From assembly GCF_024626475.1 (NCBI RefSeq), contig NZ_JANKHH010000007.1, forward strand, positions 372,001 to 436,000: 64,000 nucleotides of DNA. The letters run 5' to 3'. The translations under genes were made by a program, and so were the position numbers. Origin of the DNA: Parerythrobacter lacustris (GTDB taxonomy: Bacteria; Pseudomonadota; Alphaproteobacteria; Sphingomonadales; Sphingomonadaceae). The notes beneath the pieces were generated by a model. It was not told where the DNA came from. It worked only from the letters and a program-made list of their open reading frames with translations, and searched no databases. This document shows, piece by piece, positions 25,643-34,801 of this stretch. The first letter of the stretch is position 1. Each line of letters opens with the position of its first letter.

Positions 25643-26235
25643 AACGCCACGCACCCGCCACCGCGCGCAACAGCGAAGCCATTGCCGAAGTGCTGGCGGC
25701 CGAATTATCCAATCCGGGGACGGTATTGGAAATTGCCAGCGGCTCGGGCGAACACGCCGTCCACTTCGCGCGCCGCTTTCCCCACTTTATCTGGCAGCCG
25801 ACCGATGCCGATCCCGAGGCCGTCGCCTCGATCGAGGCATGGCGCGAGGAAAGCAGGCTCGCCAACATCGCGCAGCCCGTTCTGCACGATGCCGCCACCG
25901 AGCACTGGCCCGCAGGACCGCTCGACGCGATTTTCTGCGCGAACATGATCCATATCAGCCCTTGGGATAGCGCGATGGGCCTGTTCGCCGGGGCAGGGCG
26001 GTGCCTTGCACCGGGCGGCAAGCTGGTGGTCTATGGCCCGTTCTTCGAACAAGGCGTCGAGCCCGCGCAATCGAACCTCGACTTCGATGCCAGCCTCAGG
26101 TCCCGCGATCCGCGCTGGGGAATTCGTAAGGTAGAGGATTGTGACCGGCTGGCACGAGATGTCCGCCTGGAACGCTCCGCGCGCCATGAAATGCCGGCGA
26201 ACAATCTCACACTTGTTTGGACCCGACGCCCATAG
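25639..26235 (+). CDS. DUF938 methyltransferase-like protein, probable CTG start
   Basis: SAM-dependent methyltransferase fold of the DUF938 type: KRHAPATARNSEAIAEVL at the start, then VLEIASGSGEHAVHFA, WQPTDAD, ANMIHISPW and PGGKLVVYGPF. The conserved N-terminus begins at LKRHAPATARN, whose codon is CTG at 25639, overlapping the ABA4-like stop as CTGA. GGGGAGGG lies at the correct distance upstream (25627-25634). No ATG, GTG or TTG occurs close by in frame: a TTG lies 51 bases upstream inside the ABA4-like gene. Start by CTG is therefore likely but unproven. Confidence 0.8.
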   Translation: MKRHAPATARNSEAIAEVLAAELSNPGTVLEIASGSGEHAVHFARRFPHFIWQPTDADPEAVASIEAWREESRLANIAQPVLHDAATEHWPAGPLDAIFCANMIHISPWDSAMGLFAGAGRCLAPGGKLVVYGPFFEQGVEPAQSNLDFDASLRSRDPRWGIRKVEDCDRLARDVRLERSARHEMPANNLTLVWTRRP

Positions 26236-26240
26236 GGAAA

Positions 26241-26266
26241 CGCCCGCCGGATTGCTCCGACGGGCG
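26241..26266 (-). terminator. Rho-independent-type terminator of the entericidin-like gene
   Basis: An 11-base arm CGCCCGCCGGA, loop TTGC, and arm TCCGACGGGCG pair in 10 of 11 positions. On the minus strand the stem is followed by GTTTCCC, so it points to termination of the entericidin-like transcript. It also separates that gene from the convergent DUF938 gene, which stops 6 bases away. Confidence 0.55.
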
Positions 26267-26302
26267 CCTGCGACCCTGCGGGGGCATTGCGGGCCGCTGG
26301 GA

Positions 26303-26431
26303 TCAGACCACCCTGTCGCCCGCTTCACCGACCGATTCGATATCGCGGCCGAGGCCTTTGACCGTGTTGCAGGCAGTCGTGGTGAGAGCGATGGCAGCAA
26401 TACCGAACGTAATGAGTGCTTTCCTGATCAT
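26303..26431 (-). CDS. Entericidin A/B family lipoprotein
   Basis: 42 residues from ATG 26431. Signal MIRKALITFGIAAIALTTTAC, lipobox TTAC with Cys at ~21, then NTVKGLGRDIESVG, the conserved entericidin tail (N-T-x-x-G-x-G-x-D). Entericidins are tiny lipoproteins that in E. coli form an antidote/toxin pair; in alphaproteobacteria usually a single gene of uncertain role is present. The frame is open further upstream, but only this start gives the signal sequence. GAGAGGATCCGGAAC precedes the ATG. Confidence 0.88.
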   Translation of the reverse strand: MIRKALITFGIAAIALTTTACNTVKGLGRDIESVGEAGDRVV

Positions 26432-26513
26432 GTTCCGGATCCTCTCGGGAAGTTCACATTTCAAACCGCCAGACAGTGGAATTCGTTCCCGGACGCGATG
26501 ATTGCGTCTTGTG

Positions 26514-26774
26514 ATGAGCGATAGGGCGCACCAAATGCGCGCCGTGTCGTTCGAACATTTCCTGACCTTCGCCAGCGAAGCAGAAACCGTCGGTCTGTGG
26601 GGCGGCGGTCTGCTCGCGTTGGCACTAGTTGCCGGGTTCTTCGAGCGACGGAGGTTGAAGCGCAACGCGATCGATCAGGTCGGCTGGATGCCTTGGTTCG
26701 CAATCAGCTTCGTGTGCCTGATCATCGGCGCGGGACTGATCGCCCTGGCGATCAAGGGAATGGCGGCCGGATGA
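26514..26774 (+). CDS. Small membrane protein, two helices, unrecognised
   Basis: About 86 residues from ATG 26514, or 79 from ATG 26535. Two hydrophobic segments, GLWGGGLLALALVAGFF and PWFAISFVCLIIGAGLIALAI, with a short charged loop ERRRLKRNAID between them. No family recognised. It is divergent from the entericidin-like gene. The start is uncertain because neither ATG has a good ribosome-binding site. Confidence 0.55.
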   Translation: MSDRAHQMRAVSFEHFLTFASEAETVGLWGGGLLALALVAGFFERRRLKRNAIDQVGWMPWFAISFVCLIIGAGLIALAIKGMAAG

Positions 26775-26899
26775 CGGCCATCGCAGCGTAACCGATTGAC
26801 GACTGCCCCGATTGGCTTCATCTTTGAATCTGGAAACGGGCAAGAACATAAGACCGGTCGCAGCCCATGCACCTCCATGCAGAGGGATAGGCGTGCGTT

Positions 26900-27568
26900 A
26901 TGTTGCGAAGAGTATCCGTTGCGGTTCTGATCGGTGCGGCCTGCCTAGTGCCGCTGGCCTATTCGCTTGGCGAAGCGCCGGTTCCGGCTGCCGATCACCT
27001 CGACCCGCCTGCGCGAACCAACCCGAGTAACGATTCGACGCCCGACTTTCCGGCCGATATCGCCGATATCTACGTTTTCCATGACGCAGCGAAGGTGACG
27101 GTTATTGTCACCTTCGGTGGACCGGCGGCTACTGGTCTGGCCGCACGATACGATCCCAATGTGTTGTTTACCGTGGACATATCGAACCGTCCGCCGCAAA
27201 CCACCTCCGATCATAAGATCACCTTCCAGTTCGCACAGGAGACCGGTACCGCCAACGGTCCCTGGGGCGTGCGGGTTCGCGGAGTACCCGGGGTCAATGG
27301 CGACATCATCGGATCGGTCGAGCGCACTCTGGTCAAGGATGGCGTGCGGGTGTTCACCGGGCTGACCGACGACCCGTTCTTCTTCGATTCGCAAGGTCTG
27401 CGCGAATCGCGCGAGATGGGTACGCTTCGCTTCCGCAACGACCGAGACTTCTTCGGCGCCCAGAACATCACCTCATTCGTGATCGAGATTCCGCGCGAAC
27501 GGCTGGAGAACGGGACCAACACGCTCGATTTCTGGACCAGCGCCGATCGTCTGGGAGGGCAAATCTGA
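26900..27568 (+). CDS. DUF4331 family exported protein
   Basis: 222 residues. Signal peptide, then DHLDPPARTNPSND, DIADIYVFHDAAKVTVIVTFGG and FTVDISN, the DUF4331 pattern (the N-terminal D-H-x-D-P block is diagnostic). Family members are secreted beta-rich proteins of unknown role. It is the first gene of a three-gene unit with 1-base overlaps. Confidence 0.87.
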   Translation: MLRRVSVAVLIGAACLVPLAYSLGEAPVPAADHLDPPARTNPSNDSTPDFPADIADIYVFHDAAKVTVIVTFGGPAATGLAARYDPNVLFTVDISNRPPQTTSDHKITFQFAQETGTANGPWGVRVRGVPGVNGDIIGSVERTLVKDGVRVFTGLTDDPFFFDSQGLRESREMGTLRFRNDRDFFGAQNITSFVIEIPRERLENGTNTLDFWTSADRLGGQI

Positions 27569-28254
27569 TGACCCGCAATTTTCCAGTACGATCGTTGGCC
27601 GTGTCGGCAATCGGCGCGCTTGCGCTTTCAGCCTGCGGCAGCGGCGGTCCCAACACCGAGCCCGACCCGGTGCAAACCACTCCGCCCTCGACCACCAGCT
27701 TCAGCGTAACACCGTGCCTCAACCAGATCGTGCCGGGTACCAACACCACGGTCGCCGGGCTGATCGTGCCCGATACGATCACTCTGAATCTCAATGCACC
27801 CGCAGGTTTCCCCAACGGCCGCCGGTTGCAGGATCCGGTCGTCGATCTCACGCTGGCGGTGATCTTCCTCGATCTCGACCGGCATCCACCCGACACGCTG
27901 TTCCGGATCCCGCTCAATCCACCGGCGAACGACCGGACGTTCCGGGCCGATTTCCCCTATCTCGCGCCGCCGCAGGGCAATCCGCCGATTTCGGGATCGG
28001 ATACTGCGACCAGCTTCGCCTTTGTCGACCAGCCTGCCAGCGCCTTCACGCGCGTTGACCGGCAAGGCATGCCAGCAGTATCCCCGGCGTTGATCGGCGG
28101 GCCGTTGAAAAACCCGTACAACGATGACGATCCGGTGGACGATGCAGCGGGCAAATACGTCCCCGAATTGACCCGACAGCTGAAGATTCTTCACGACGTC
28201 TTGCGGGACGATCTGGTCGCGGCCGGCCTGACACCCTGCTCGATTCCGGAATAG
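27568..28254 (+). CDS. Exported lipoprotein paired with DUF4331 protein
   Basis: 228 residues. The N-terminus MTRNFPVRSLAVSAIGAL is followed by the lipobox ALSAC (Cys at ~24), then a low-complexity T/P-rich linker. The rest is beta-rich with NDDDPVDDAAGKYVP near the end, a possible calcium-binding acidic segment, and a final helix. No family recognised. It overlaps its neighbours by one base (TGATG at the 5' end, TAGTG at the 3' end), so co-function with DUF4331 and TPR proteins is inferred. Confidence 0.7.
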   Translation: MTRNFPVRSLAVSAIGALALSACGSGGPNTEPDPVQTTPPSTTSFSVTPCLNQIVPGTNTTVAGLIVPDTITLNLNAPAGFPNGRRLQDPVVDLTLAVIFLDLDRHPPDTLFRIPLNPPANDRTFRADFPYLAPPQGNPPISGSDTATSFAFVDQPASAFTRVDRQGMPAVSPALIGGPLKNPYNDDDPVDDAAGKYVPELTRQLKILHDVLRDDLVAAGLTPCSIPE

Positions 28255-29585
28255 TGCGGCCCGTCCGGATAGCGCTGCTGCTGCTTGCCGCCTTGCTGGT
28301 GGTGGCGGGGTTCCAGTGGTTCGACCGGTTTTCCTCCGATCCGGCTGACGGCACAGCGCGCGCGGCACCTTGGGCACCGCCGACCTACGCGGAAGCGCTC
28401 GACCAGCTGAACCGCGATGTGGCAAAGGAGCAGGCGCGGGTTGCTGCCGACCCCGATGCATGGATGCGGCAGGAAAGCCTTGCCATGGTGCTCCACGCCC
28501 GCGGCCAGTTGACCGGATCACACGAAGATCTCGCCGTCGCGCTGGATGCCGCCGACGCTTCGCGCGCTGCCGCCCCAGATGGAAGCGGGCCGGTCCTTGC
28601 GAGGGCAATCGTCTCGCTGTCGATGCACCGCAATGCAGCGGCTAGGGAAGAGATCGCGCGGATAGCCGGATTTGCTGTCGAACCCGAGCCGGGCGACAAG
28701 GGCGAAGCGGCCTCGATCAAGGGCGATATCGCGCTCTACGAGGGCAAGTATCCGCAAGCGCTTGAGCATTATCGCGCAGCCGAGGCGCTGGCCCCCGGTC
28801 CCGGAATTCGCGTCCGGCTTGCCGACTGGTACCGCCACATGGGCGATTTCGACACGGCGCGGCGCTATCTCAAAGAGGCGCTAGCCGACCGTGCATCGCT
28901 GACCGCCTGGACCCGCGCCAGCGTGCTGCTGCAACTGGGTGCAATCGATCTCCAGCAGGGCGACTGGGACGCCGCCGAAGCGCAATTCGCCAAGGCGGAT
29001 GCGGCCTTCCCCGGCTGGTGGCTGGCCAAGGCGCATCTGGCCCAAATGGCCGCTGCGAAAGGCGACTATGCCCGTGCCGAGGCCCTCTATCGCGAGACGA
29101 TGACCGATGGCATCGAGCGGCCTGCGGTGATGGAGGCGCTGTCCGGGGTGATCGCGGCGCAAGGTGGCCGGGATGCGGAGGCGAAAGGGCTTGCGGCGCG
29201 GGCGGCTTCGCTCTGGTTTGCGCAGGTCAAATCCCACCCCGAAGCCTACGCCGATCATGCGATGGGCGCGGCCCTCGCGGAAGGCGACACTCGCCGCGCG
29301 GGCGCACTCGCGGCCGCCAGTTATCGCGCGCGGCCCTATGGCGACAGCCGCATCGGCCTCGCGCGGGCGGCGCTGGCCCTCGGTGATGGTCGCCTGTCCC
29401 GCAAGCTGATCGAGGAGCTCGACCGCACCGGCTGGCGATCGAGCGAACAATATGTCGTGCTGGCCGATGCCTGCAGCGCCTTGCGCGACGATGGCTGCTT
29501 GGAGAGGGCCCGGCGCTCGGCGCTCGCGATCACCCCGCGCGCGTTTGACGAGCGCGCGGCGTTCCTGTCATTCGGCAATCACTAA
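28254..29585 (+). CDS. TPR repeat protein with N-terminal membrane anchor
   Basis: 443 residues from GTG 28254. One hydrophobic segment (IALLLLAALLVVAGFQWF) anchors a chain of tetratricopeptide repeats recognised by the W/L/G/Y/A/F spacing, for example EGKYPQALEHYRAAEALAPG, HMGDFDTARRYLKEALADR, QQGDWDAAEAQFAKADAAFPG and AKGDYARAEALYRETM. It likely scaffolds other periplasmic proteins. It is the last gene of the DUF4331 unit and ends 4 bases before the convergent cpaF stop. Confidence 0.82.
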   Translation: MRPVRIALLLLAALLVVAGFQWFDRFSSDPADGTARAAPWAPPTYAEALDQLNRDVAKEQARVAADPDAWMRQESLAMVLHARGQLTGSHEDLAVALDAADASRAAAPDGSGPVLARAIVSLSMHRNAAAREEIARIAGFAVEPEPGDKGEAASIKGDIALYEGKYPQALEHYRAAEALAPGPGIRVRLADWYRHMGDFDTARRYLKEALADRASLTAWTRASVLLQLGAIDLQQGDWDAAEAQFAKADAAFPGWWLAKAHLAQMAAAKGDYARAEALYRETMTDGIERPAVMEALSGVIAAQGGRDAEAKGLAARAASLWFAQVKSHPEAYADHAMGAALAEGDTRRAGALAAASYRARPYGDSRIGLARAALALGDGRLSRKLIEELDRTGWRSSEQYVVLADACSALRDDGCLERARRSALAITPRAFDERAAFLSFGNH

Positions 29586-29589
29586 CGGA

Positions 29590-31113
29590 TCAGAGACACG
29601 CTTCGAGATAGGCCTGGTCGAAGCCGAACTGGCGCGCCTTCTCCAACGTGTAGGGCCGCAACCCGCTCGAGCGGAATTCGCCGAGGATCTTGCCGTCTTC
29701 GCTTTCGTCGAGATACTCGAACTTGAACAGCGTCTGGGTGACGATCACGTCGCCTTCCATCCCGATCACTTCGGTCACCTCGGTGGTGCGGCGCGAGCCG
29801 TCGCGCAGGCGTTTCACCTGCACGATGAGATCGACCGATTCGGCGATCTGGCGGCTGATGGCTTCCTTGGGGATCTTGATGTCGCCCATCAGGATCATGT
29901 TTTCCATACGGCCGAGGCACTCACGCGGGCTGTTGGCGTGGAGCGTACACATCGAACCGTCGTGACCGGTGTTCATCGCGGCGAGGAGGTCGAAACACTC
30001 CGCGCCGCGAATTTCGCCGAGGATAATGCGGTCAGGGCGCATACGCAGCGCGTTCTTCACGAGGTCGCCGATGGTGATCGCGCCTTGCCCTTCGAGGTTC
30101 GGCGGGCGGGTTTCCAGCGGCAGCCAGTGCGGCTGCTGCAGGCGAAGTTCGGCGGCGTCTTCGATCGTCAGCACGCGTTCGCCCGGGTCGATCATCTTCG
30201 ACAGGGCGTTGAGCATCGTGGTCTTACCCGAGCCGGTACCGCCCGAAATGACGATGTTCATCCGGCATGCGCCCGCGATCTTGAGCGCGGTGCACATCTT
30301 GTCGTTCATCGAGCCGAAGTCCTTGAGCATGTCCAAGGTGATTGGCTTCTCGGAGAATTTACGAATCGAGATCGCGGTGCCGCGCAAGCTGAGCGGCGGA
30401 ACGATGACGTTCACGCGGCTGCCGTCCTTGAGGCGCGCGTCGGCCAGCGGGGTGGTCTGGTCGACGCGGCGGCCGACCTGGTTGACGATCCGCTGGGCGA
30501 TCTGGAACAGGTGCTGTTCGTCGCGGAACCGGATCGGCGCGATCGTCAGCTTGCCCTTCTTTTCGATGTAGGTCTGCTCGGGCCCGTTGACCATGATGTC
30601 GGACACGTCGGGATCGTTGAGCAGTTCCTCGAGCGGGCCGAAGCCGAGCAGCTCGTCGATCAGCACCTTTTCCAGCGCGAACTGCTCGCGCCGGTTGAGC
30701 GTGACCTTGAGCTCGGCCAGCACTTCCATGATGATCGGGCGGAATTCTTCCGACAGCTCTTCCTTGGACAGCGTGGCGGCAGCTTCGGGATCGACGCGTT
30801 CGAGCAGGCGCGGGAGCACCTGTTCCTTGATCTTGTGAACGCTGGCTTCGAAGCCGCCGATATCCTGCTGCTCGTGGATCTGGTTCGCCCGATCGGTCAG
30901 GCGGGTCATCGCGTCGTTCTTGTTCGGAGGGGCACCCGTAGGGCCCGCAGCCATGCCTTCACCGGGGAGGGGCGGGAACTGTTCGCCACCCGGCGGCGGC
31001 GCTTCGGCAGACGGTTTGGCACCGCCACCCTGCATCGGGCGGGCAACACCGAATGAAGGACGTGCTCCGGGCGACATCCCGGCTGGTCCGTTCTTCCGTC
31101 CGAATGCGCTCAT
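29590..31113 (-). CDS. cpaF: CpaF/TadA-type secretion ATPase
   Basis: 507 residues from ATG 31113. A P/G-rich disordered N-terminal ~65 residues is followed by the CpaF domain: ELLGFGPLEELLNDPDVSDI, MVNGPEQTYIEKKGKL, Walker A GGTGSGKT at 291-298, the Asp-box, Walker B RIILGEIRG, and TGHDGSMCTLHANS. These ATPases drive assembly of Tad/Flp pili. The other pilus genes are not next to it, so it may be a second cluster's orphan. The 226-base leader upstream contains GGTTAATTCTTTCTTGC, a partial CtrA-box (TTAA-N7-TTGC). Confidence 0.92.
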   Translation of the reverse strand: MSAFGRKNGPAGMSPGARPSFGVARPMQGGGAKPSAEAPPPGGEQFPPLPGEGMAAGPTGAPPNKNDAMTRLTDRANQIHEQQDIGGFEASVHKIKEQVLPRLLERVDPEAAATLSKEELSEEFRPIIMEVLAELKVTLNRREQFALEKVLIDELLGFGPLEELLNDPDVSDIMVNGPEQTYIEKKGKLTIAPIRFRDEQHLFQIAQRIVNQVGRRVDQTTPLADARLKDGSRVNVIVPPLSLRGTAISIRKFSEKPITLDMLKDFGSMNDKMCTALKIAGACRMNIVISGGTGSGKTTMLNALSKMIDPGERVLTIEDAAELRLQQPHWLPLETRPPNLEGQGAITIGDLVKNALRMRPDRIILGEIRGAECFDLLAAMNTGHDGSMCTLHANSPRECLGRMENMILMGDIKIPKEAISRQIAESVDLIVQVKRLRDGSRRTTEVTEVIGMEGDVIVTQTLFKFEYLDESEDGKILGEFRSSGLRPYTLEKARQFGFDQAYLEACL

Positions 31114-31339
31114 TGCGGCCCCCAACTCGATGACTGTTCGTTGCTGTCCCTCGTCGCCGCACAGCGAAGATGGACTTGCGAGAAAAGGTGAATAGGCAGG
31201 AAACCTTATTTTTTCCTAAACCAATCCCTTCACTTCGGCCCGTAACCGGTTGCAGTCAGTCCAACCGGGTTACCGCTCCCTTCTGGTATCTTTTGGTTAA
31301 TTCTTTCTTGCTAGCCGCTTGGGTCGCAGGAGGATAGCG

Positions 31340-31990
31340 ATGCACATGCTCAAGGGCCGATATGTCGACACCATGCAGGGGCTGGCCGCGTGGGGGCCGC
31401 TCGCCCAGTTCGGGCAGTCGGCAACTGCCGGATCGCCTTACGGGTGGCGCCGCTGGGCTGCATCATTGCTCGCGATTTACGATACCGGGCGGATGGTCGA
31501 GCTCGATCTCCCGTGGTGGAATGTGGCGGCGACCCGTGAGGTTGAGCGGTTCCTCGCCGCGCGCCCGGGTGCGCGGGTGTTCGAATGGGGGGCAGGGGCG
31601 AGCACGGTGTGGCTGGCTCGTCGCGCGACGGAAGTGATCTCGGTCGAGCATGATGCGGACTGGCTCGGAAAGTTCGAGGTGCAGACCGAACCGTTCGATA
31701 ATGTCCGTCTGATGCATCGCTCGATCGAGACCTCGAGCTACGTCGATGCTATCGCGGAGTGCAGCGATCCGTTCGACCTGATTGTGGTGGATGGGCGCCA
31801 GCGGGTCTCGTGTCTTGAAAAGGCCAAGGCCCGGCTTGTCCCGAACGGTGCGATCCTGTTCGACGATTCCGGGCGGTCGCGGTATCGTGCCGGGATCGAA
31901 AGCTGCGGACTGAACGAGCGCCACTTCCACGGGCGTTCGTTCTGTGTGCCCTATCCTGACCATACGAGCCTGCTGGTCCGCCATGGCTGA
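31340..31990 (+). CDS. Class I SAM-dependent methyltransferase-like protein
   Basis: 216 residues from ATG 31340, preceded by the strong Shine-Dalgarno CAGGAGGAT. Rossmann-type fold: FEWGAGASTVWLARRATEVISVEHD carries motif I, then LIVVDGRQRV and LVPNGAILFDDSGRS. It lacks a clear acceptor signature. Its 3' end overlaps the next gene (ATGGCTGA), which encodes a flippase-like protein, suggesting a role in surface polysaccharide or lipid modification. Confidence 0.72.
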   Translation: MHMLKGRYVDTMQGLAAWGPLAQFGQSATAGSPYGWRRWAASLLAIYDTGRMVELDLPWWNVAATREVERFLAARPGARVFEWGAGASTVWLARRATEVISVEHDADWLGKFEVQTEPFDNVRLMHRSIETSSYVDAIAECSDPFDLIVVDGRQRVSCLEKAKARLVPNGAILFDDSGRSRYRAGIESCGLNERHFHGRSFCVPYPDHTSLLVRHG

Positions 31991-32852
31991 AGCGGCTGAC
32001 CGGCCCTTGCACAAGCGACCGCTGATTGCTGGGGCGATCCGGTGGCTGGGTTATGCCGTCTTTGCCATCGGGCTGGTGTATATCGGCCTCGCGCTTGCAA
32101 GGCTCGAAACCGGAAGCGTGGTTGGGCGGCTTGGAGCGACGGGCTGGACGCTGGGCGCGGCAAGCGCCGTCATCTATGCCGGCTTGCTCGTTCTGCTGGC
32201 GCGGGCGTGGGCCGGATGCGCTTCGGGCCAGACCGGATTTTCTTGGCCGGCGGTACTTCGGGTCTACGGCCCAGGTGTCATCGCAAAATACATTCCCGGC
32301 TCGGTATTCCAGTATGCATCTCGACAGGTTCTTGGTGCGCGAAAGGGCTGGAGCCAAAGCAGCATTGTCCGCGCAAGCCTACTGGAAGCGCTCATCCACG
32401 TACCCTCGGCACTCACGGTCGCGGCCGCGTTCATGCTGTTCGAGGGTATTCACGGCGTCGCAATTATTGCCGCAGCAGGGGCTCTGGTTGCAAAGTTTTC
32501 ACGCAGTGGAGTGGCACAGGCCATCGGTTGGCAATTGTGCTTTTTCAGCGGGTTCGGGACACTGGCTTATGTTCTGGCAGCCTACGCCTTGGGCCTGCCA
32601 AACCCGGCTACCATAGCCGCCCTGTTCATGATTGCGTGGATCGCGGGGTTCCTTGTACCGGTTGCGCCGGGCGGGCTGGGCATTCGCGAGTCCGTGCTGC
32701 TGGTCCTCGCAGCTCCTTTTGCCCCTTCGGCCGCTATCGCTGTGTTTGCGATCCTTACCCGGCTGGTCACGATCGCGGGGGATGCGCTCTGCGGTCTTGC
32801 AGCATACTACTTTTCGGCAGGCTGGCGTTCGAACAGGCAAGCATCGGCGTAA
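31983..32852 (+). CDS. Lysylphosphatidylglycerol synthase-type membrane protein
   Basis: 289 residues with about eight hydrophobic segments. The pattern of the LPG synthase transmembrane family (UPF0104/DUF4956-like flippase domain) is seen in LLVLLARAWAGC, YGPGVIAKYIPGSVFQY and FLVPVAPGGLGIRESVLL, the latter being the P-G-G-L-G-x-R-E signature. It has no catalytic aminoacyl domain, so it is the membrane half only. Its last 46 bases overlap the 3' end of the opposite-strand gene below. Confidence 0.78.
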   Translation: MAEAADRPLHKRPLIAGAIRWLGYAVFAIGLVYIGLALARLETGSVVGRLGATGWTLGAASAVIYAGLLVLLARAWAGCASGQTGFSWPAVLRVYGPGVIAKYIPGSVFQYASRQVLGARKGWSQSSIVRASLLEALIHVPSALTVAAAFMLFEGIHGVAIIAAAGALVAKFSRSGVAQAIGWQLCFFSGFGTLAYVLAAYALGLPNPATIAALFMIAWIAGFLVPVAPGGLGIRESVLLVLAAPFAPSAAIAVFAILTRLVTIAGDALCGLAAYYFSAGWRSNRQASA

Positions 32853-34714
32853 CACGACGCCGTGACCCAACCAGTTTTCGCTCTCATCCGCGAGACAAGC
32901 CGGTCGTAAGTCTGTGCATGCAGCGTACGGGAAAGAAAAACCCAGTTCACCGCGGGCGGAATGTCCGCATCCCGTGCACCGGCGTAGAAGCGGGTCGCAG
33001 CATCGATCCTTGGCAAGGCGCTTACGTAATCGGTCGCCCTTTGCGAGCCGGTGACCGTTCGTCCGGCCTGCGTGACGACCCAGGCATCGCGGCCGGGCGG
33101 TTCGGCGAGGAAGGGCGCTTCGGGATATTGCCATGCCTGATCGCGCGGCTGCGAGTGCGCAGCAAGATGAGCGAGGACCAACCGGTCCTGCCTTGGGATC
33201 ACGGTCGTGAAACTGTCGCGCAGATTGCCATGCCAGGCCGTGCGGATGACTATGCTGGGCAACGCGACAAGGGTCAGCGATGTCAGGGCCACCATTGCCC
33301 CGGCGGCATGCTTGCGGGAAGACGAGACAGCAGTGCTTAGTGCGGCGGCGAGAACCAGAGCGATACCCAATGCGGGCAAGCTGGGTATTCGAAGCCGCGC
33401 CTCGAAGCCCAGCCGCGGGCTGAGCATGATTTCCGACGCGACCAAAGCGAGCGGAGCGACCACAAACAGGACGATCGCCAGGCGCCATGCATCGCGCTGA
33501 TCGGTGGATTGGGGTTTCCACCGAACAAGGAAAGCCCCTGCCACCAGCAGCGGCAGGCCAAGCTTGGTCAGGATGATCGTCATGCTGTTGATGATCCTCA
33601 CCGGCAGCGAACCCGGTTCGATCTCATTGGTGAGCAAAGGGCTGTCGATCGCAGAGGAGGGATTGTTCAACTGGATCACGCTCAAGGCCAGCACCAACAG
33701 TGCAGAAATGACGGCCATCACCGCAACCTCCGCCAGCGCTTTCTCGCGCCGACGCCACAACTGGACCAAGCCATAGACGGCGAGCACCATGGCACCGAGC
33801 AGGGTCGAGACAGCAAGCGCCGAAGCCAGCGACGCCAGCCCCAATAGCCTCGGCAGGCTGTCACCTCCGCGCTCCGGCCGATCGAGCAGGAACCACGCCA
33901 GCAACAAGGCCAAGACGAGCGCATGCTGCGGGATATATTGCACAAAACCAAGAAGTTCAGGACCACGCGGCGCGCGGGTCGCGTTCATCATCGCGTCGGC
34001 GCCGTAGAGCAGGAATTCGCCTGCATCGCTGAGCGGCGCGCAGAGGAAGAATGCGCTCAGTCCGACGATCAGCGCTGCCTTGCGCGAACTCGCGACCAGC
34101 CGCAGCACGCCGTAGAACACCATGCACAGCAGCGCGACGATCACCGCCTGTGCGCTTGCCAGCGCCGCCCAGTGATCGCCGCCGATTGCTGCACCCGCTC
34201 CTGCCAGCAGATAGCTCAGCCAATAGTAATGCAGCGGCTCGCCGGCGTTGAAGATATCTCGCGCGGGAAGGCCATAATCGGCCAGTGCGGCGACGTGGCC
34301 CAAATGTTTGAACCAGTCGGCATTGTACCATGCGTGCACCAGCAGCGAACCGTCGCGGCCTTCGACGATCGCGAGTGACTGGGTCAGGAAACCTACGCCG
34401 ACCATGATCGCTGCAATCGCGACGCCTTCCCATTCCATGCGCGGTGCTCTCACGGCTTGTTGAGGGCGAAGGCGGAGGGCGCAGAGCAACGAAGCGAGCG
34501 ACACCGGCACGAGGGCCATAGATGGCAGATTGCCACCCGTAACCCCGTGCCAGCCCGCACCGAGCATTGCGGCCACCAGCATGGCCACGACAAGGGAAGC
34601 GACGGCAGCCGCAGCAAACTGGCCTGGCCGCGTCGCCCGGCCACGCATCAGGGCAAGCCCCGGTGCCATAGCCAGAACGGCAATCCCCACAGTCGCGAGC
34701 GCCGACAGGATCAT
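32807..34714 (-). CDS. Large polytopic membrane protein, GT-C-like
   Basis: 635 residues with at least ten hydrophobic helices and a C-terminal soluble domain of ~140 residues. In the first loop it has WYNADWFKHLGHVAAL followed by GEPLHYYWLSYLLAG, reminiscent of GT-C glycosyltransferases (PMT-like acid loop). No close family recognised. It runs convergent to the flippase-like gene with a 46-base overlap at the stops, and its start lies 87 bases from the GT2 start. A role in lipid-linked sugar transfer is likely. Confidence 0.68.
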   Translation of the reverse strand: MILSALATVGIAVLAMAPGLALMRGRATRPGQFAAAAVASLVVAMLVAAMLGAGWHGVTGGNLPSMALVPVSLASLLCALRLRPQQAVRAPRMEWEGVAIAAIMVGVGFLTQSLAIVEGRDGSLLVHAWYNADWFKHLGHVAALADYGLPARDIFNAGEPLHYYWLSYLLAGAGAAIGGDHWAALASAQAVIVALLCMVFYGVLRLVASSRKAALIVGLSAFFLCAPLSDAGEFLLYGADAMMNATRAPRGPELLGFVQYIPQHALVLALLLAWFLLDRPERGGDSLPRLLGLASLASALAVSTLLGAMVLAVYGLVQLWRRREKALAEVAVMAVISALLVLALSVIQLNNPSSAIDSPLLTNEIEPGSLPVRIINSMTIILTKLGLPLLVAGAFLVRWKPQSTDQRDAWRLAIVLFVVAPLALVASEIMLSPRLGFEARLRIPSLPALGIALVLAAALSTAVSSSRKHAAGAMVALTSLTLVALPSIVIRTAWHGNLRDSFTTVIPRQDRLVLAHLAAHSQPRDQAWQYPEAPFLAEPPGRDAWVVTQAGRTVTGSQRATDYVSALPRIDAATRFYAGARDADIPPAVNWVFLSRTLHAQTYDRLVSRMRAKTGWVTASCYADACLFERQPAEK

Positions 34715-34801
34715 CGCAAACGATCCTTACCAAACAGCATTAACGATTTCTTTCCATCCCTTGCCTAGACATACCTCACCAATGGAGGGAACCCGCTAGC
34801 C

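Noticed and set aside
29452-31056. A 534-codon plus-strand frame
   Set aside because: It lies entirely antisense to cpaF, has no domain pattern and shows the codon-shadow composition of GC-rich genes.
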